This document shows positions 1 through 6,878 of a DNA stretch of 9,479 nt, piece after piece; the stretch's first letter is position 1, and every line of letters starts with the position of its first letter. The position numbers and the translations under genes were made by a program. The notes under the pieces were generated by a model that was given only the letters and a program-made list of their open reading frames with translations, was not told where the DNA came from and ran no database searches. The DNA comes from Clostridiales bacterium. GTDB taxonomy: Bacteria; Bacillota; Clostridia; Caldicoprobacterales; UBA3941. Where the stretch lies: contig JAAYKZ010000270.1 of assembly GCA_012522165.1 (NCBI GenBank), positions 1-9,479 of the forward strand. Reading direction: 5' to 3'.

Positions 1-77
1 GATGTGAAGCCAAAATGTGTTTGATGTTTAGTATAAGAATAATTTTGAGCTGACGTGGTTTGTTATTAAATATGAAA

Positions 78-106
78 GTTAAATAGTGCTTTCTTGCACT
101 GTTAAC
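78..106. repeat. Imperfect inverted repeat (hairpin)
   Basis: The left arm at 78-89 (GTTAAATAGTGC) pairs with the right arm at 96-106 (GCACTGTTAAC) around a 6-base loop, TTTCTT. The inner AGTGC/GCACT and outer GTTAA/TTAAC stems pair perfectly, and a small internal bulge (AT against G) separates them. No T-tract follows, so it is not a typical intrinsic terminator. It ends about 10-20 bases before the point where FlhA similarity begins, so it may be a subterminal hairpin of an inserted element. Confidence 0.6.
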
Positions 107-112
107 TATAAT
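107..112 (+). promoter_or_regulatory. Candidate sigma-A -10 box (TATAAT) reading into the operon
   Basis: There is a perfect TATAAT on the + strand just before the flhA fragment. The positions 16-18 bases upstream (around 83-89) do not resemble TTGACA, and no TG extension is present. It is therefore a -10 element only. If active, it would let the upstream sequence drive flhF and later genes despite the break in flhA. Confidence 0.2.
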
Positions 113-122
113 ACTAATTATA
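107..122. repeat. Short perfect palindrome at the flhA junction
   Basis: TATAAT (107-112) and ATTATA (117-122) are perfect inverted copies separated by ACTA. The right arm overlaps the first codons that can be read as FlhA (ATA CAA GAA from 120). It could be a recombination or cleavage site, or a chance AT-rich palindrome. Confidence 0.5.
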
Positions 123-575
123 CAAGAAGGTGTATCTATTCGCGATATGGTAACCATCCTAGAAACCTTGGCTGACTATGCAGGTATAGTAAGGGATCCT
201 GATATTTTGACAGAGTATGTTAGACAAGCTCTTTATCGAACTATAACTCAGAAATTTATTGGTGACAACAAGGGTAAAGTTTTGACACTTGACAATGAAC
301 TAGAGAAAGAAATTATGGACAATGTACAACAAACAGAGCATGGTTCCTATCTTTCTTTAGCGCCTGAAAAAACCCAACGGATATTTGCAAATCTTATGAA
401 TGAAATAGAGAGGGTGTCCTCATTAGGAGTAACTCCTATTGTTTTAACTTCACCAGTAGTAAGAATCTATTTCAAAAGATTGACTGAGCAAATAATGCCA
501 GATCTAGTAGTGCTGTCCTATAACGAACTGGATAGCAGAGTAGAGATACAATCTTTAGGGGTGGTGAGTGGATAA
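120..575 (+). pseudogene. flhA: flhA, C-terminal fragment only (5' part missing)
   Basis: FlhA is an inner-membrane component of the flagellar type III export gate; its cytoplasmic domain docks export chaperones and substrates. This piece reads QEGVSIRDMVTILETLADYA near its start, a hallmark of the last ~150 residues of FlhA. It continues through TEYVRQAL, SYLSLAPEKTQRIF and VLTSPVVRIYFKRL to a normal C-terminus (NELDSRVEIQSLGVVSG). The usual protein is about 680-700 residues, so the membrane domain and the first part of the cytoplasmic domain are absent. The reading frame runs back only to a TAG at 84-86. The first ATG (147) falls inside the conserved block and has no well-placed ribosome binding site. 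Similarity starts somewhere between 114 and 126, and the boundary given is approximate. The 3' end overlaps flhF by 8 bases. It may be a true pseudogene, or the second exon/half of a gene split by an excisable or splicing element. Confidence 0.85.
557..564 (+). promoter_or_regulatory. Ribosome binding site deciding the flhF start
   Basis: AGGGGTGG inside the end of flhA lies 3-6 bases before GTG 568 and supports that start. An in-frame ATG at 580 matches the usual FlhF N-terminus (M-x-I-K-R) and is preceded by a weaker GGTGAGTGG, so it remains an alternative. Confidence 0.45.
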
Positions 576-1704
576 ATCTATGATAATAAAACGGTATATT
601 GGTAATACAACTCAGGAGGCAATGGCACAAGTTAAAATGGATTTAGGTTCTGATGCCGTTATATTAAATACAAGGCGAATAAGGAGGAAAGGTATCACAG
701 GCTGGTTTTCCAAACCCTTAATGGAAGTTACAGCTGCTATTGATCATGAAATAGTTATACCAAAGAGTAAGAATGGTCAAAAGATCCATCAATCCGAAGA
801 AACTCAATATAACAAAGAGGTTTTTGATAACTTAGAAAAAAAAGTGGATGCTATGGGACAGATGATGCAGAAATTAGTAAATCAATTTTCCCATAATTCC
901 ATAAAAGCAAAGCAAGAATTCATGGATCAAGGTCAGAAATATTATGATGGACTATTAGATAATGAAGTTCGAAAAGAATATGCAGCTGATATAATAAATA
1001 GAACAAAGGAACTACAGAGTAAAAATGGTCTAGAGTTTTCTAAATGCTTTGAGCAAGTAATAGTTGAGTGTTTAGGAAATGAAGCTAAACCTATTGAAGT
1101 ATTGCCTGGACAAAGAAAGGTAGCTCTATTTGTTGGGCCCACTGGTGTAGGGAAAACAACTACATTAGCAAAATTAGCAGCTAGATTTACCATAGAACAA
1201 AAGAAAAAAGTAGGGCTTATAACGGCTGATACATATAGAATTGCGGCAGTAGATCAGTTGAAAATATATGCAGAGATTTTAGAGATTCCTATGAGGATTA
1301 TATATACTCCAAGTGAGATTTCTAAAGCTTTAGAAGAATACAAAGATAAAGATATTGTTTTAATTGATACAGCAGGTAGAAGTATGAAGGATGAGGATCA
1401 TGAAAAAGAAATAAGCGAAATGATTGCCTTTGGGGATATAGATGAAATATGTTTAGTTATAAGTAGCAATACAAGCCCACAAGGGTGTGTTAACATAATT
1501 AATACTTATAAGTTTTTACCTAATTATAGTATGCTATTCACTAAGCTAGATGAGGTAACAACATATGGTGCTATATTAAATTGTTGTTTATTATCTAAAA
1601 AACCAATATCTTATATTACCACCGGCCAAAATGTACCCACTGATATCGAAATTGCCAATATAGATAAAATTAAAGATTTATTGTTAGGGAATATGGAGCT
1701 ATGA
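568..1704 (+). CDS. flhF: Flagellar biosynthesis protein FlhF (SRP-type GTPase)
   Basis: FlhF is a signal-recognition-particle-type GTPase that dimerises at the membrane and determines where flagella are built. The 378-residue protein has the expected order. A basic B-domain at the N-terminus contains IKRYIGNT and GSDAVILNTRRIRRKG. A variable helical linker spans roughly residues 70-130, an N-domain follows, and the NG GTPase domain starts near residue 180. Visible GTP-binding motifs are the P-loop GPTGVGKTT (190-198), a TADTYRIAAVDQL block after it, DTAGR (267-271) and TKLDE (325-329). The start is GTG at 568, with ATG 580 as an alternative that would shorten the protein by four residues. 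It overlaps the flhA fragment by 8 bases and flhG by 4 (ATGA), so its translation is probably coupled to both. Identification is secure. Confidence 0.96.
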   Translation: MDKSMIIKRYIGNTTQEAMAQVKMDLGSDAVILNTRRIRRKGITGWFSKPLMEVTAAIDHEIVIPKSKNGQKIHQSEETQYNKEVFDNLEKKVDAMGQMMQKLVNQFSHNSIKAKQEFMDQGQKYYDGLLDNEVRKEYAADIINRTKELQSKNGLEFSKCFEQVIVECLGNEAKPIEVLPGQRKVALFVGPTGVGKTTTLAKLAARFTIEQKKKVGLITADTYRIAAVDQLKIYAEILEIPMRIIYTPSEISKALEEYKDKDIVLIDTAGRSMKDEDHEKEISEMIAFGDIDEICLVISSNTSPQGCVNIINTYKFLPNYSMLFTKLDEVTTYGAILNCCLLSKKPISYITTGQNVPTDIEIANIDKIKDLLLGNMEL

Positions 1705-2588
1705 GGGATCAAGCTGAACAACTTAGGCAAATAGTATCTACACTACAACTGAATAGGAAAGTAGATAATACTGGTTGTGCTAGGGTTATTACCATAACCA
1801 GTGGGAAAGGAGGAGTTGGTAAAACAAGCTTTACAATAAACTTAGCAATTTCTTTAGCTAAGATGGGGTACAGAATAGTTATAATCGACGGTGACTTTGG
1901 GCTGGCTAATGTTGACCTAATGCTGGGTATTAGTTCTAGATATGGTCTTCGTGAAATTATTACTGGACAAATGAGTCTAAAAGAGGTTATGGTTGAGGGG
2001 CCTTATGGAATTAGATTTATATCAGGTGGTTCTGGTATAAAAGAGCTAGTTAATCTAGGTTCTAAAGAACTTGATGTATTTTTGAGTAAAATAGATGAAC
2101 TAAATCAGATAGCTGACATTGTTCTTATTGATACAGGTGCAGGTGCAACGGACAATATAGTAAAAATGGTTTTAGCAGCTGATGAAGTTTTATTAATAGT
2201 CACACCTGAGCCTACAGCCATCACCGATGCCTATGCCTTAACTAAGATTATTTCCACCACAAGGCGAGATTTAGTTTTGCGCTTAATAATAAATAAAGCT
2301 GAAACTGTTTACGAGGCTCAAGAAATTTTGGATAAGTTTACAAGAGCTGCAGAAAGATTCCTAAAAATAAAAATAAACAGCCTAGGATATATTTTAGAAG
2401 ACAACCATATACCTAAGTCTATTAAGGAACAAGTTCCCTGTGCTTTGAGCTATCCCAGATGTCAAGCTTCAAGACAAATAAGGATTGTGGCTAGAAGATT
2501 GATAAATGAAGATAGCAAGGATATAGGGTATAATGCTGGAATGACTTCATATATTAGGAAATTTTTAAGCTTATTTAAAGCTAATTGA
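1701..2588 (+). CDS. flhG: Flagellar number regulator FlhG (MinD/ParA-type ATPase, YlxH)
   Basis: FlhG is a MinD-like ATPase that limits and patterns flagella by stimulating the FlhF GTPase. The N-terminus carries the FlhF-activating motif DQAxxLR exactly (DQAEQLR, residues 3-9), which separates it from MinD. The deviant Walker A box is SGKGGVGKT (34-42), the switch I/A' region is DGDFGLANVD (63-72), and Walker B is LIDTGAGA with D144. The last residues (MTSYIRKFLSLF) look like the amphipathic membrane-targeting helix of the MinD/FlhG group. At 295 residues the length is normal. It starts in an ATGA overlap with flhF, which fits the functional pair, and it is followed by the PilZ gene rather than the cheB found here in Bacillus-type operons. 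Confidence 0.96.
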   Translation: MRDQAEQLRQIVSTLQLNRKVDNTGCARVITITSGKGGVGKTSFTINLAISLAKMGYRIVIIDGDFGLANVDLMLGISSRYGLREIITGQMSLKEVMVEGPYGIRFISGGSGIKELVNLGSKELDVFLSKIDELNQIADIVLIDTGAGATDNIVKMVLAADEVLLIVTPEPTAITDAYALTKIISTTRRDLVLRLIINKAETVYEAQEILDKFTRAAERFLKIKINSLGYILEDNHIPKSIKEQVPCALSYPRCQASRQIRIVARRLINEDSKDIGYNAGMTSYIRKFLSLFKAN

Positions 2589-2618
2589 GGGATTGGGTCA
2601 AAGCAAATAATAACTCAT

Positions 2619-2628
2619 GGAGCTGGGG
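2619..2628 (+). promoter_or_regulatory. Ribosome binding site deciding the PilZ start
   Basis: GGAG at 2619-2622 and GGGG at 2625-2628 lie upstream of ATG 2633. An alternative in-frame TTG at 2585, overlapping the flhG stop, has only AAAG upstream and would add 16 unconserved-looking residues. ATG 2633 is preferred. Confidence 0.4.
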
Positions 2629-2632
2629 TAAA

Positions 2633-3292
2633 ATGGATATAAAAGATATGATTGAGATTGGTGAAAAACTTGAAATTATTGTTAAGAGAGATTCTAGGGA
2701 AGATATAAAAGGCTTTAGTATGCTGCAAGATATAAATTCAAAGGGCGAGTTGGTAGTTACTCAACCAATGCGTGATGGGATACCTATTGTAATAAGACCT
2801 GATGATTTTATAAGAGTACTATTCTTTAAAGAAGATGGCTGCTTTGCATTTGATGGTGAACCAGTAAATAGATTTAAGATTGAAAATGCTGATGTAATTA
2901 GCATTAGACAAATTTCCTCTATAGAAAAAATTCAAAGAAGGCAATTTTATAGGCTTAAGATTGTATTACCAGTTGAACTTAAGCTATTGGATAATAAAGA
3001 AGATACCCCCATACTAAAAGGTTACAGTGTAGATATTAGTGGCAATGGATTAAGATTAAATATAGACCAAAAACTCAATGTGGATGCAATTGTTAAATGC
3101 AACATTAAGCTTAATTCTAATGAATCTGTAACTGTTAAAGGTAGAGTAGTCAGAGTTGGTTTGGATGATAAATTGGCTTACAAATATGATATGGGAATTA
3201 CATTTGTGGATATCCCTAATGCAACTCAAGACCGTATAGTTAAATTTATTTTTGAAGAACAGCGAGAACTAATAAGCAAGGGTTTTGTATAG
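2633..3292 (+). CDS. PilZ-domain c-di-GMP receptor, flagellar brake type (YcgR/YpfA/DgrA-like)
   Basis: This is probably a c-di-GMP-binding protein that tunes motility. From ATG 2633 it has 219 residues in two parts. An N-terminal YcgR/PilZN-like beta domain (about 1-95) opens with MIEIGEKLEI and contains a DGIPIVIRPDDFIRVLFF block. The C-terminal PilZ domain (about 100-215) follows. Both c-di-GMP signature elements are intact: RxxxR (RQFYR, residues 103-107) and DxSxxG (DISGNG, 134-139). It lies between flhG and cheA, the place of cheB in Bacillus subtilis, which ties it to flagellar control. In known relatives the c-di-GMP-bound protein slows or stops the motor; that role is inferred here. 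The start could instead be TTG 2585 (235 residues). The family call is firm; the exact motor target is unknown. Confidence 0.88.
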   Translation: MDIKDMIEIGEKLEIIVKRDSREDIKGFSMLQDINSKGELVVTQPMRDGIPIVIRPDDFIRVLFFKEDGCFAFDGEPVNRFKIENADVISIRQISSIEKIQRRQFYRLKIVLPVELKLLDNKEDTPILKGYSVDISGNGLRLNIDQKLNVDAIVKCNIKLNSNESVTVKGRVVRVGLDDKLAYKYDMGITFVDIPNATQDRIVKFIFEEQRELISKGFV

Positions 3293-3315
3293 TACTTAGG
3301 AGGTGTTATAAGTCA

Positions 3316-5283
3316 ATGGATAATAATCGATATATGGATCTTTTCGCGGAGGAGAGTAAGGAGCACATACAAGTCCTAAATGATAATTTATTGGAACTAG
3401 AAGTTGATACCAACAACCTGGAAGCTGTTAACGAAATATTTCGAGCAGCACATACCCTTAAAGGTATGGCAGGTACTCTAGGATTGCATTTGATTACTGA
3501 TATAACCCACAACATGGAAAACATCCTTGATGATATCCGTAATCAAAAAAAAGAGGTTACCTCTCAGCTAATAGATATTTTACTAGAGTGTACTGATACT
3601 CTGGATGCTTTAGTACAGGATGTTATTGAATTTGGACGGGAAAGAGATAGAGATGTTACAGATTTATTATCAAAACTAAAAGACCCCATAACATCTCCTA
3701 TTGACGCCACAACTAAACAGGAATTTGAAAAAGGTATGGAGCTGGATGAATATCAATTAAGTGTTATAACAGCTGGAATGGAACAAGGCTTAACTCCTTA
3801 TTGGATTGAAGTTAGACTACAGCCTACTTGCTTATTAAAAGCAGCAAGAGCTTATATGGTTTTTCAGGCATCGGAGATTTTTGGTGAAATAATTAAATCG
3901 GTTCCTCATGTTCAGGATATTGAAGAAGAAAAATTTGAAGACACATTTTACCTATTGCTCCTTGCTAAAGACGATCAAGCAAATATACAGTCAAGATTGG
4001 AGTCAATTTCTGAGATTGATTCAGTAAAAATAAAAAAAGCTGAATACAATTTAGAGAAATCATTTAAAAAGATTGAAGACAAAAACACAAAAATAGAAGA
4101 TAAACAACAGAAAAACAATGGACCAAGTCACCGACAAGCACGTAGTATCAGAGTAGATATTGAAAGATTAGATTTGCTAATGAATTTAGTTAGTGAGTTA
4201 ATTATAATAAAGAATACAATGGAAGATTTGAGTAGTAATAACGCTGATTCTGGAATGACAGAAAATATGGAATACCTTTCTAGAGTTGCAAATGAGCTCC
4301 ATGACGCCGTTATGAAGGTTCGGATGGTTCCTATAGAAATGGTATTTAATCGTTTCCCAAGAGTAGTAAGAGATTTAGCTAAAAACACCCATAAACGTAT
4401 TAAATTAAATATTGTGGGAGCCGATACTGAAGTAGACCGGACTATTATTGATGAAATTGGAGACCCATTAATACATTTGCTTCGAAATGCTATTGACCAT
4501 GGAATAGAATTACCAGAGGAAAGAATAAAGACGGGTAAAGATCCAGAAGGAACGGTGGATCTAATAGCTTATCATGATGGAAATAATGTAGTTATTGAAG
4601 TAAAAGATGATGGTCGTGGAATAAATTACCAAAGTATTGTAGATAGCGCTATCAGCAAGGGCTTAATTACTGAAGATAAAGCTAGTCAATTAGGTGAAAA
4701 AGATATAATTGATCTAATGTTTCAACCAGGTTTTAGCACTGCAGAATCTGTATCGGATATTTCAGGCCGTGGAGTTGGAATGGATGTGGTAAAGACAAAG
4801 ATTGAAGCAATGGGTGGACTAATAGAAGTAGAAACAGAACTTGGTAAGGGAACCAGGTTTATTGTTCGTTTACCTTTGACTTTATCTATAATCCAAGCAT
4901 TACTAGTTGAAGTTTCCAATGAGATTTTTGCCATACCCTTAAGTTCTGTTCAAGAAATTATTGATATATCTTTATCAGATGTTAAAGTACTTAGAGGAGA
5001 GGAAGTTATTACCTACAGAGGTGCTTTAATTCCATTGGTCCGATTAGAGCGAGAGTTAGAGATAGAGAGTGATAAAGGATCTAAGGATGAGGTTATCACA
5101 CTGGTGGTTATAAAAAAGGGTGAAAAACTGTCTGCCCTAACCATAGGAGATTTGATAGGACAGCAAGAAATTGTTATAAAATCTTTAGGCAAATATTTGT
5201 CAAATATCAAAATTATCTCTGGTGCAACTATCTTAGGAGATGGACGGGTAGCATTAATATTAGACATCAACCGTCTAGCTTAG
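3316..5283 (+). CDS. cheA: Chemotaxis sensor histidine kinase CheA
   Basis: CheA autophosphorylates in response to receptor arrays and passes phosphate to CheY (and CheB). The 655 residues show all five domains. P1 (Hpt) carries the phosphorylated histidine at H46 in AAHTLKGMAGTLG. P2 (about 145-245) is the response-regulator-binding domain. A lysine/glutamate-rich linker covers about 247-272. P3 (about 276-345) is the dimerisation domain, with a LMNLVSELIIIKN helix. P4 is the ATPase, with N-box HLLRNAIDHG (387-396), G1 box DDGRGI (431-436), SGRGVGMD (483-490) and GKGT (510-513). P5 (about 520-655) is the CheW-like coupling domain. The ATG at 3316 follows AGGAGGTG (3298-3305). All catalytic residues are present, so the kinase should be active. 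A match to a sigma-28 promoter lies inside the P4 coding region (4401-4427). Confidence 0.98.
   Translation: MDNNRYMDLFAEESKEHIQVLNDNLLELEVDTNNLEAVNEIFRAAHTLKGMAGTLGLHLITDITHNMENILDDIRNQKKEVTSQLIDILLECTDTLDALVQDVIEFGRERDRDVTDLLSKLKDPITSPIDATTKQEFEKGMELDEYQLSVITAGMEQGLTPYWIEVRLQPTCLLKAARAYMVFQASEIFGEIIKSVPHVQDIEEEKFEDTFYLLLLAKDDQANIQSRLESISEIDSVKIKKAEYNLEKSFKKIEDKNTKIEDKQQKNNGPSHRQARSIRVDIERLDLLMNLVSELIIIKNTMEDLSSNNADSGMTENMEYLSRVANELHDAVMKVRMVPIEMVFNRFPRVVRDLAKNTHKRIKLNIVGADTEVDRTIIDEIGDPLIHLLRNAIDHGIELPEERIKTGKDPEGTVDLIAYHDGNNVVIEVKDDGRGINYQSIVDSAISKGLITEDKASQLGEKDIIDLMFQPGFSTAESVSDISGRGVGMDVVKTKIEAMGGLIEVETELGKGTRFIVRLPLTLSIIQALLVEVSNEIFAIPLSSVQEIIDISLSDVKVLRGEEVITYRGALIPLVRLERELEIESDKGSKDEVITLVVIKKGEKLSALTIGDLIGQQEIVIKSLGKYLSNIKIISGATILGDGRVALILDINRLA
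4401..4427 (+). promoter_or_regulatory. Candidate internal sigma-28 (SigD/FliA) promoter inside cheA
   Basis: TAAA (4401-4404), a 15-base spacer, then GCCGATAC (4420-4427) match the sigma-28 consensus TAAA-N15-GCCGATAA/T at all -35 positions and seven of eight -10 positions. Transcription would start near 4434 and run through the CheA C-terminus, cheW, cheC, cheD and sigD, giving positive feedback on sigD. The same bases encode the conserved CheA stretch GADTEVD, so codon constraint may produce part of the match. Confidence 0.35.
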
Positions 5284-5302
5284 TTATAAGGAGGCGAGGA
5301 TA

Positions 5303-5749
5303 ATGGAGAGAAAAGTTAGTGCCAATGACAAACAGTTTATTAGCTTTACTTTAGGTCAGGAAAATTTTGGGTTGGATGTTATGATGATTGAATCTGTAGA
5401 AAGAATGTCAAGCATTACTCCAGTTCCTAAAACTCCTAATTATGTTTTAGGAGTAACTAATATAAGAGGAGACATAATACCTATTATAAATCTAAGAAAA
5501 AGACTTGGCATGGATGATAAAGAATATGATGATGATACCCGTATTATTATCTGTAATTTTGATGATTATAGAATAGGCTTAGTAGTAGATTTAGTCAAGG
5601 ATGTAATTACTATTTCTGAGGAAAACATACAATCAAGTGAAGGCATATTTCAAGATAGGAAAAATGATTTTATTTCTAAGATTATTGAGTTAGATGGAAA
5701 TTACATATTGGCTTTAGATTTAGAAAAAACATTAGATATAGGGGAATAG
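5303..5749 (+). CDS. cheW: Chemotaxis coupling protein CheW
   Basis: CheW is a cytoplasmic adaptor that links chemoreceptors to the CheA P5 domain in the receptor array. The 148-residue protein is a single CheW domain. FTLGQENFGLDVMMIESVER forms the first beta strands. The motif VTNIRGDIIPIINLRKRLG includes N53-I54-R55-G56 and N63-L64-R65, the conserved receptor/CheA contact region. The YRIGLVVDLVKDV segment follows. The start is ATG 5303 behind a strong AGGAGGCGAGG; the gap to cheA is 19 bases and to cheC 2 bases. At about 150 residues the length is normal, and there is no receiver domain as in CheV. Confidence 0.97.
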   Translation: MERKVSANDKQFISFTLGQENFGLDVMMIESVERMSSITPVPKTPNYVLGVTNIRGDIIPIINLRKRLGMDDKEYDDDTRIIICNFDDYRIGLVVDLVKDVITISEENIQSSEGIFQDRKNDFISKIIELDGNYILALDLEKTLDIGE

Positions 5750-5751
5750 AT

Positions 5752-6363
5752 ATGGATTTTCTAGATGGTATGCATCTTGATGTTTTAAAAGAGATTGGCA
5801 ACATAGGTGCTGGAAATGCTGCCACATCTTTATCCAAGTTGTTGAGTAGAAGGATAGATATGAATGTACCAGAAGTTAAGCTAATACACTTCAACCAAGT
5901 TGAAATGGTAGTAGGAGGGGCAGAAACTTTAGTAGCTGGAGTTTATCTAGAATTTACAGGTGATATTCAAGGCACTATTTTGTTTGTACTAGATAAAGTT
6001 TCAGCTAATAACCTACTATCCCTATTGATACCCAACTATTCTATAAAAAATGAGGATGACTTTTCTCCGCTGGAACGCTCAGCTCTGCAAGAGGTAGGAA
6101 ATATTCTAGCCGGTGCCTATCTAGGTTCTATATCCGTATTAACGGGACTTAGTATTAAACATTCAACTCCAGCTTTTGCCTTTGATATGGCAGGAGCCAT
6201 ATTAAGTGTACCAATGATTGAATTTGGCCAAATGGGTGAACAAGCTTTATTTATAGAAAATATCTTCATTGATGATTTAAATAAAATAGAAAGCAATTTT
6301 TTTCTGATGCCTAATATTGATTCATATCCTATTATATTAAAAGCTTTAGGAGTTTATAAATGA
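5752..6363 (+). CDS. cheC: CheY-P phosphatase CheC
   Basis: CheC dephosphorylates CheY-P and binds CheD, forming a feedback adaptation system. It belongs to the CheC/CheX/FliY family. Both copies of the family's active-site motif (D/S-x3-E-x2-N-x22-P) are complete. Site one is D10, E14, N17 and P40, in DVLKEIGNIGAGNAATS. Site two is S110, E114, N117 and P140, in SALQEVGNILAGAYLGS. Two intact sites are typical of true CheC rather than CheX or the FliY C-terminus. The 203-residue length is normal and there is no FliN-like extension. The start ATG 5752 is 2 bases after the cheW stop, and the stop overlaps the cheD start (ATGA), which fits production of a CheC-CheD complex. Confidence 0.96.
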   Translation: MDFLDGMHLDVLKEIGNIGAGNAATSLSKLLSRRIDMNVPEVKLIHFNQVEMVVGGAETLVAGVYLEFTGDIQGTILFVLDKVSANNLLSLLIPNYSIKNEDDFSPLERSALQEVGNILAGAYLGSISVLTGLSIKHSTPAFAFDMAGAILSVPMIEFGQMGEQALFIENIFIDDLNKIESNFFLMPNIDSYPIILKALGVYK

Positions 6364-6848
6364 TAGAAAGAATAAAAGTAGGTATGGCAGATCTAAATGT
6401 AGTAAAATCACCAGGTATTTTAGTTACTTTGGGGCTGGGTTCATGTGTAGGTATTGCTTTATATGATGAACATGTAAAGGTTGCCGGCTTATCTCATATT
6501 ATGCTACCATCAAGTAAAATGATAAAAAACAATCAAAACAGGGCAAAATTTGCAGACACTGCAATATTGCTTTTAATAGAAAAAATGCTAGATATGGGAG
6601 CTAAAAAAGATAGGCTAAAAGCCAAAATAGCAGGCGGAGCACAAATGTTTACATCTGCTACAAATGATAATAACTTACTTAAAATAGGCGAAAGAAATGT
6701 AATTTCTACTCTAGAGGTATTAGATAGTCTAAATATTCCAGTAATAGCTCAAGATACAGGAGGTAACTATGGTAGAAGCATTGAATTATATGCTGAAACA
6801 GGAGTTTTATTGGTAAAAACAATTGGACATGGCATCAAAGAGATTTAA
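6360..6848 (+). CDS. cheD: Chemoreceptor glutamine deamidase CheD
   Basis: CheD deamidates specific glutamines on chemoreceptors and is sequestered by CheC; CheY-P shifts that balance. The 162-residue protein keeps the Thr-Cys-His catalytic set: T23, C29 in GLGSCVGIALYD, and H46 in GLSHIMLP. Their spacing matches that reported for Thermotoga CheD (T21, C27, H44). The later GGAQMF segment and the region around DTGGNYGRSIE are also typical. It starts in a 4-base overlap with cheC, so the two are likely translated together. The stop is at 6846-6848, 30 bases before sigD. No methylesterase cheB or methyltransferase cheR is in this window. Confidence 0.96.
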   Translation: MIERIKVGMADLNVVKSPGILVTLGLGSCVGIALYDEHVKVAGLSHIMLPSSKMIKNNQNRAKFADTAILLLIEKMLDMGAKKDRLKAKIAGGAQMFTSATNDNNLLKIGERNVISTLEVLDSLNIPVIAQDTGGNYGRSIELYAETGVLLVKTIGHGIKEI

Positions 6849-6878
6849 TCTAACTACTCCAGAAATTAGGAGGAGCAT

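Larger units (their letters stand above)
1..113. other. Non-FlhA sequence abutting broken flhA; possible right end of an inserted element
   Basis: This stretch lies where the FlhA coding sequence should continue upstream. I translated the three forward frames and found no FlhA-like peptide: one frame stops after seven codons, one almost at once, and the frame of the downstream flhA piece has a TAG at 84-86. The sequence is AT-rich and ends in an imperfect hairpin (78-106) followed by a short palindrome (107-122). Terminal palindromes of this kind are compatible with the end of a mobile element (IS, IStron, phage-like insertion), but no transposase, intron core or recombinase is visible in so short a piece. 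I looked for a group II intron domain V and did not find one. The identity of the element is unknown. Confidence 0.5.

Noticed and set aside
47..80. GAGCTG start resembling a group II intron domain V
   Set aside because: The complementary strand of the domain V stem and the AAA-loop pattern are missing in the following 34 bases.
78..106. Hairpin as a rho-independent terminator
   Set aside because: The stem is AT-rich with a bulge, and TATAAT rather than a T-run follows it.
942..1193. Open frame on the minus strand opposite flhF
   Set aside because: It is a shadow of the flhF coding frame with no ribosome binding site or recognisable product; the sense gene shows clear GTPase motifs.
3306..3524. 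Minus-strand open frame opposite the 5' end of cheA
   Set aside because: It overlaps the Hpt domain coding region in antisense, and its sequence is explained by the complement of cheA codons.
4066..4105. KIEDK appearing twice in the CheA linker
   Set aside because: It is a short, lysine-rich, flexible linker, common between P2 and P3, and too short to count as a meaningful repeat.
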